5,605 bases of DNA from Porticoccaceae bacterium (lineage in GTDB: Bacteria; Pseudomonadota; Gammaproteobacteria; Pseudomonadales; Porticoccaceae), in contig JALNZZ010000133.1 in the NCBI GenBank assembly GCA_023229065.1, positions 1 through 5,605 of the forward strand. The letters are read 5' to 3'. The notes under the pieces are model-generated. The model had not been told where the DNA came from, did no database searches, and saw only the letters and a program-made list of their open reading frames with translations. Positions 5,394 to 5,605 of the stretch are shown one piece after another (positions within the stretch are counted from its first letter, which is position 1; every line of letters begins with the position of its first letter). The translations under genes and the position numbers were made by a program.

Positions 5394-5605
5394 TCAGTGG
5401 CGCCAGGGCGGCGATTTAAAAACAGGCTCTTCTTCATCTGCCAAACCCTCTCTCACCCAGACTTCCTCGTCGAGCTGTTTCATACGCTCTTCCAATTGTT
5501 GTTGTAGCTGTGCTTCTACCTCTTGCCCCTGTCGCAATTGGATCTCGTACAGCATAGCGCTGCGGTCGGTGTTGTCCTGCCTGAAAAACAGCGCATACAG
5601 CGCCA
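5394..5605 (-). CDS. 3' end of an unrecognised gene for an acidic coiled-coil protein
   Basis: On the minus strand an open frame enters at the window edge and ends at TGA (complement of 5394-5396), giving 69 complete codons. The visible protein starts ALYALFFRQDNTDRSAMLYE and ends EEEPVFKSPPWRH. Residues about 17-50 are rich in Q, E and L with heptad-like spacing (MLYEIQLRQGQEVEAQLQQQ, then LEERMKQLDEEV), which predicts an amphipathic coiled coil. An acidic linker and a short PPWRH tail follow. The leading ALYALFF could be the end of a membrane segment, but too little is visible to say. The gene converges on aroF. The other two minus frames here hit stops, and the codon choice is protein-like, so I believe it is real. 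I do not recognise the family. Confidence 0.65.
   Translation of the reverse strand, partial: ALYALFFRQDNTDRSAMLYEIQLRQGQEVEAQLQQQLEERMKQLDEEVWVREGLADEEEPVFKSPPWRH

Noticed and set aside
1..5605. CRISPR array, tRNA, rRNA, riboswitch or phage genes
   Set aside because: None is visible: no regularly spaced direct repeats, no cloverleaf or rRNA-like stretch, and no leader-peptide or riboswitch-like structure before aroF.

Overview
The window looks like chromosomal DNA from a moderately GC-rich gammaproteobacterium. The evidence is a class I DAHP synthase of the enterobacterial AroF type and an AddA-like helicase-nuclease that overlaps an upstream gene, an arrangement common in Gamma- and Betaproteobacteria. 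A marine Cellvibrionales-like lineage is a guess; nothing in the window proves it.

Layout. Positions 1-123 hold the 3' end of an unidentified + strand gene. Its stop overlaps, as ATGA, the start of a 1182-residue UvrD-family helicase with a C-terminal RecB/AddA-type nuclease (120-3668). All helicase motifs and the nuclease residues are present. The first 28 codons of this gene are four 21-bp repeats, each beginning ATGAG, so the ATGA stop/start overlap is repeated four times.

Positions 3669-4126 separate the helicase gene from aroF. They contain a 268-bp non-autonomous, MITE-like element (3707-3974) with 29-bp perfect terminal inverted repeats and an internal foldback. Next comes about 150 bp that probably carries the aroF promoter, with an 18-bp inverted repeat that could be an operator. 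aroF (4127-5203) encodes the first enzyme of the shikimate pathway and keeps the residues linked to tyrosine feedback in E. coli AroF.

Positions 5204-5393 lie between converging genes. They hold a perfect 22-bp-stem hairpin with a 3-nt loop and no T-tract, bracketed by an 11-bp direct repeat, and then a weaker hairpin followed by four T. From 5394 to the window edge is the 3' end of a minus-strand gene for an acidic, glutamine-rich, probably coiled-coil protein that I do not recognise.

The genes do not form one pathway. The left pair is probably a DNA end-processing (double-strand break repair) operon, and aroF is an independent biosynthetic gene. No CRISPR array, tRNA, rRNA or complete transposase gene was seen.
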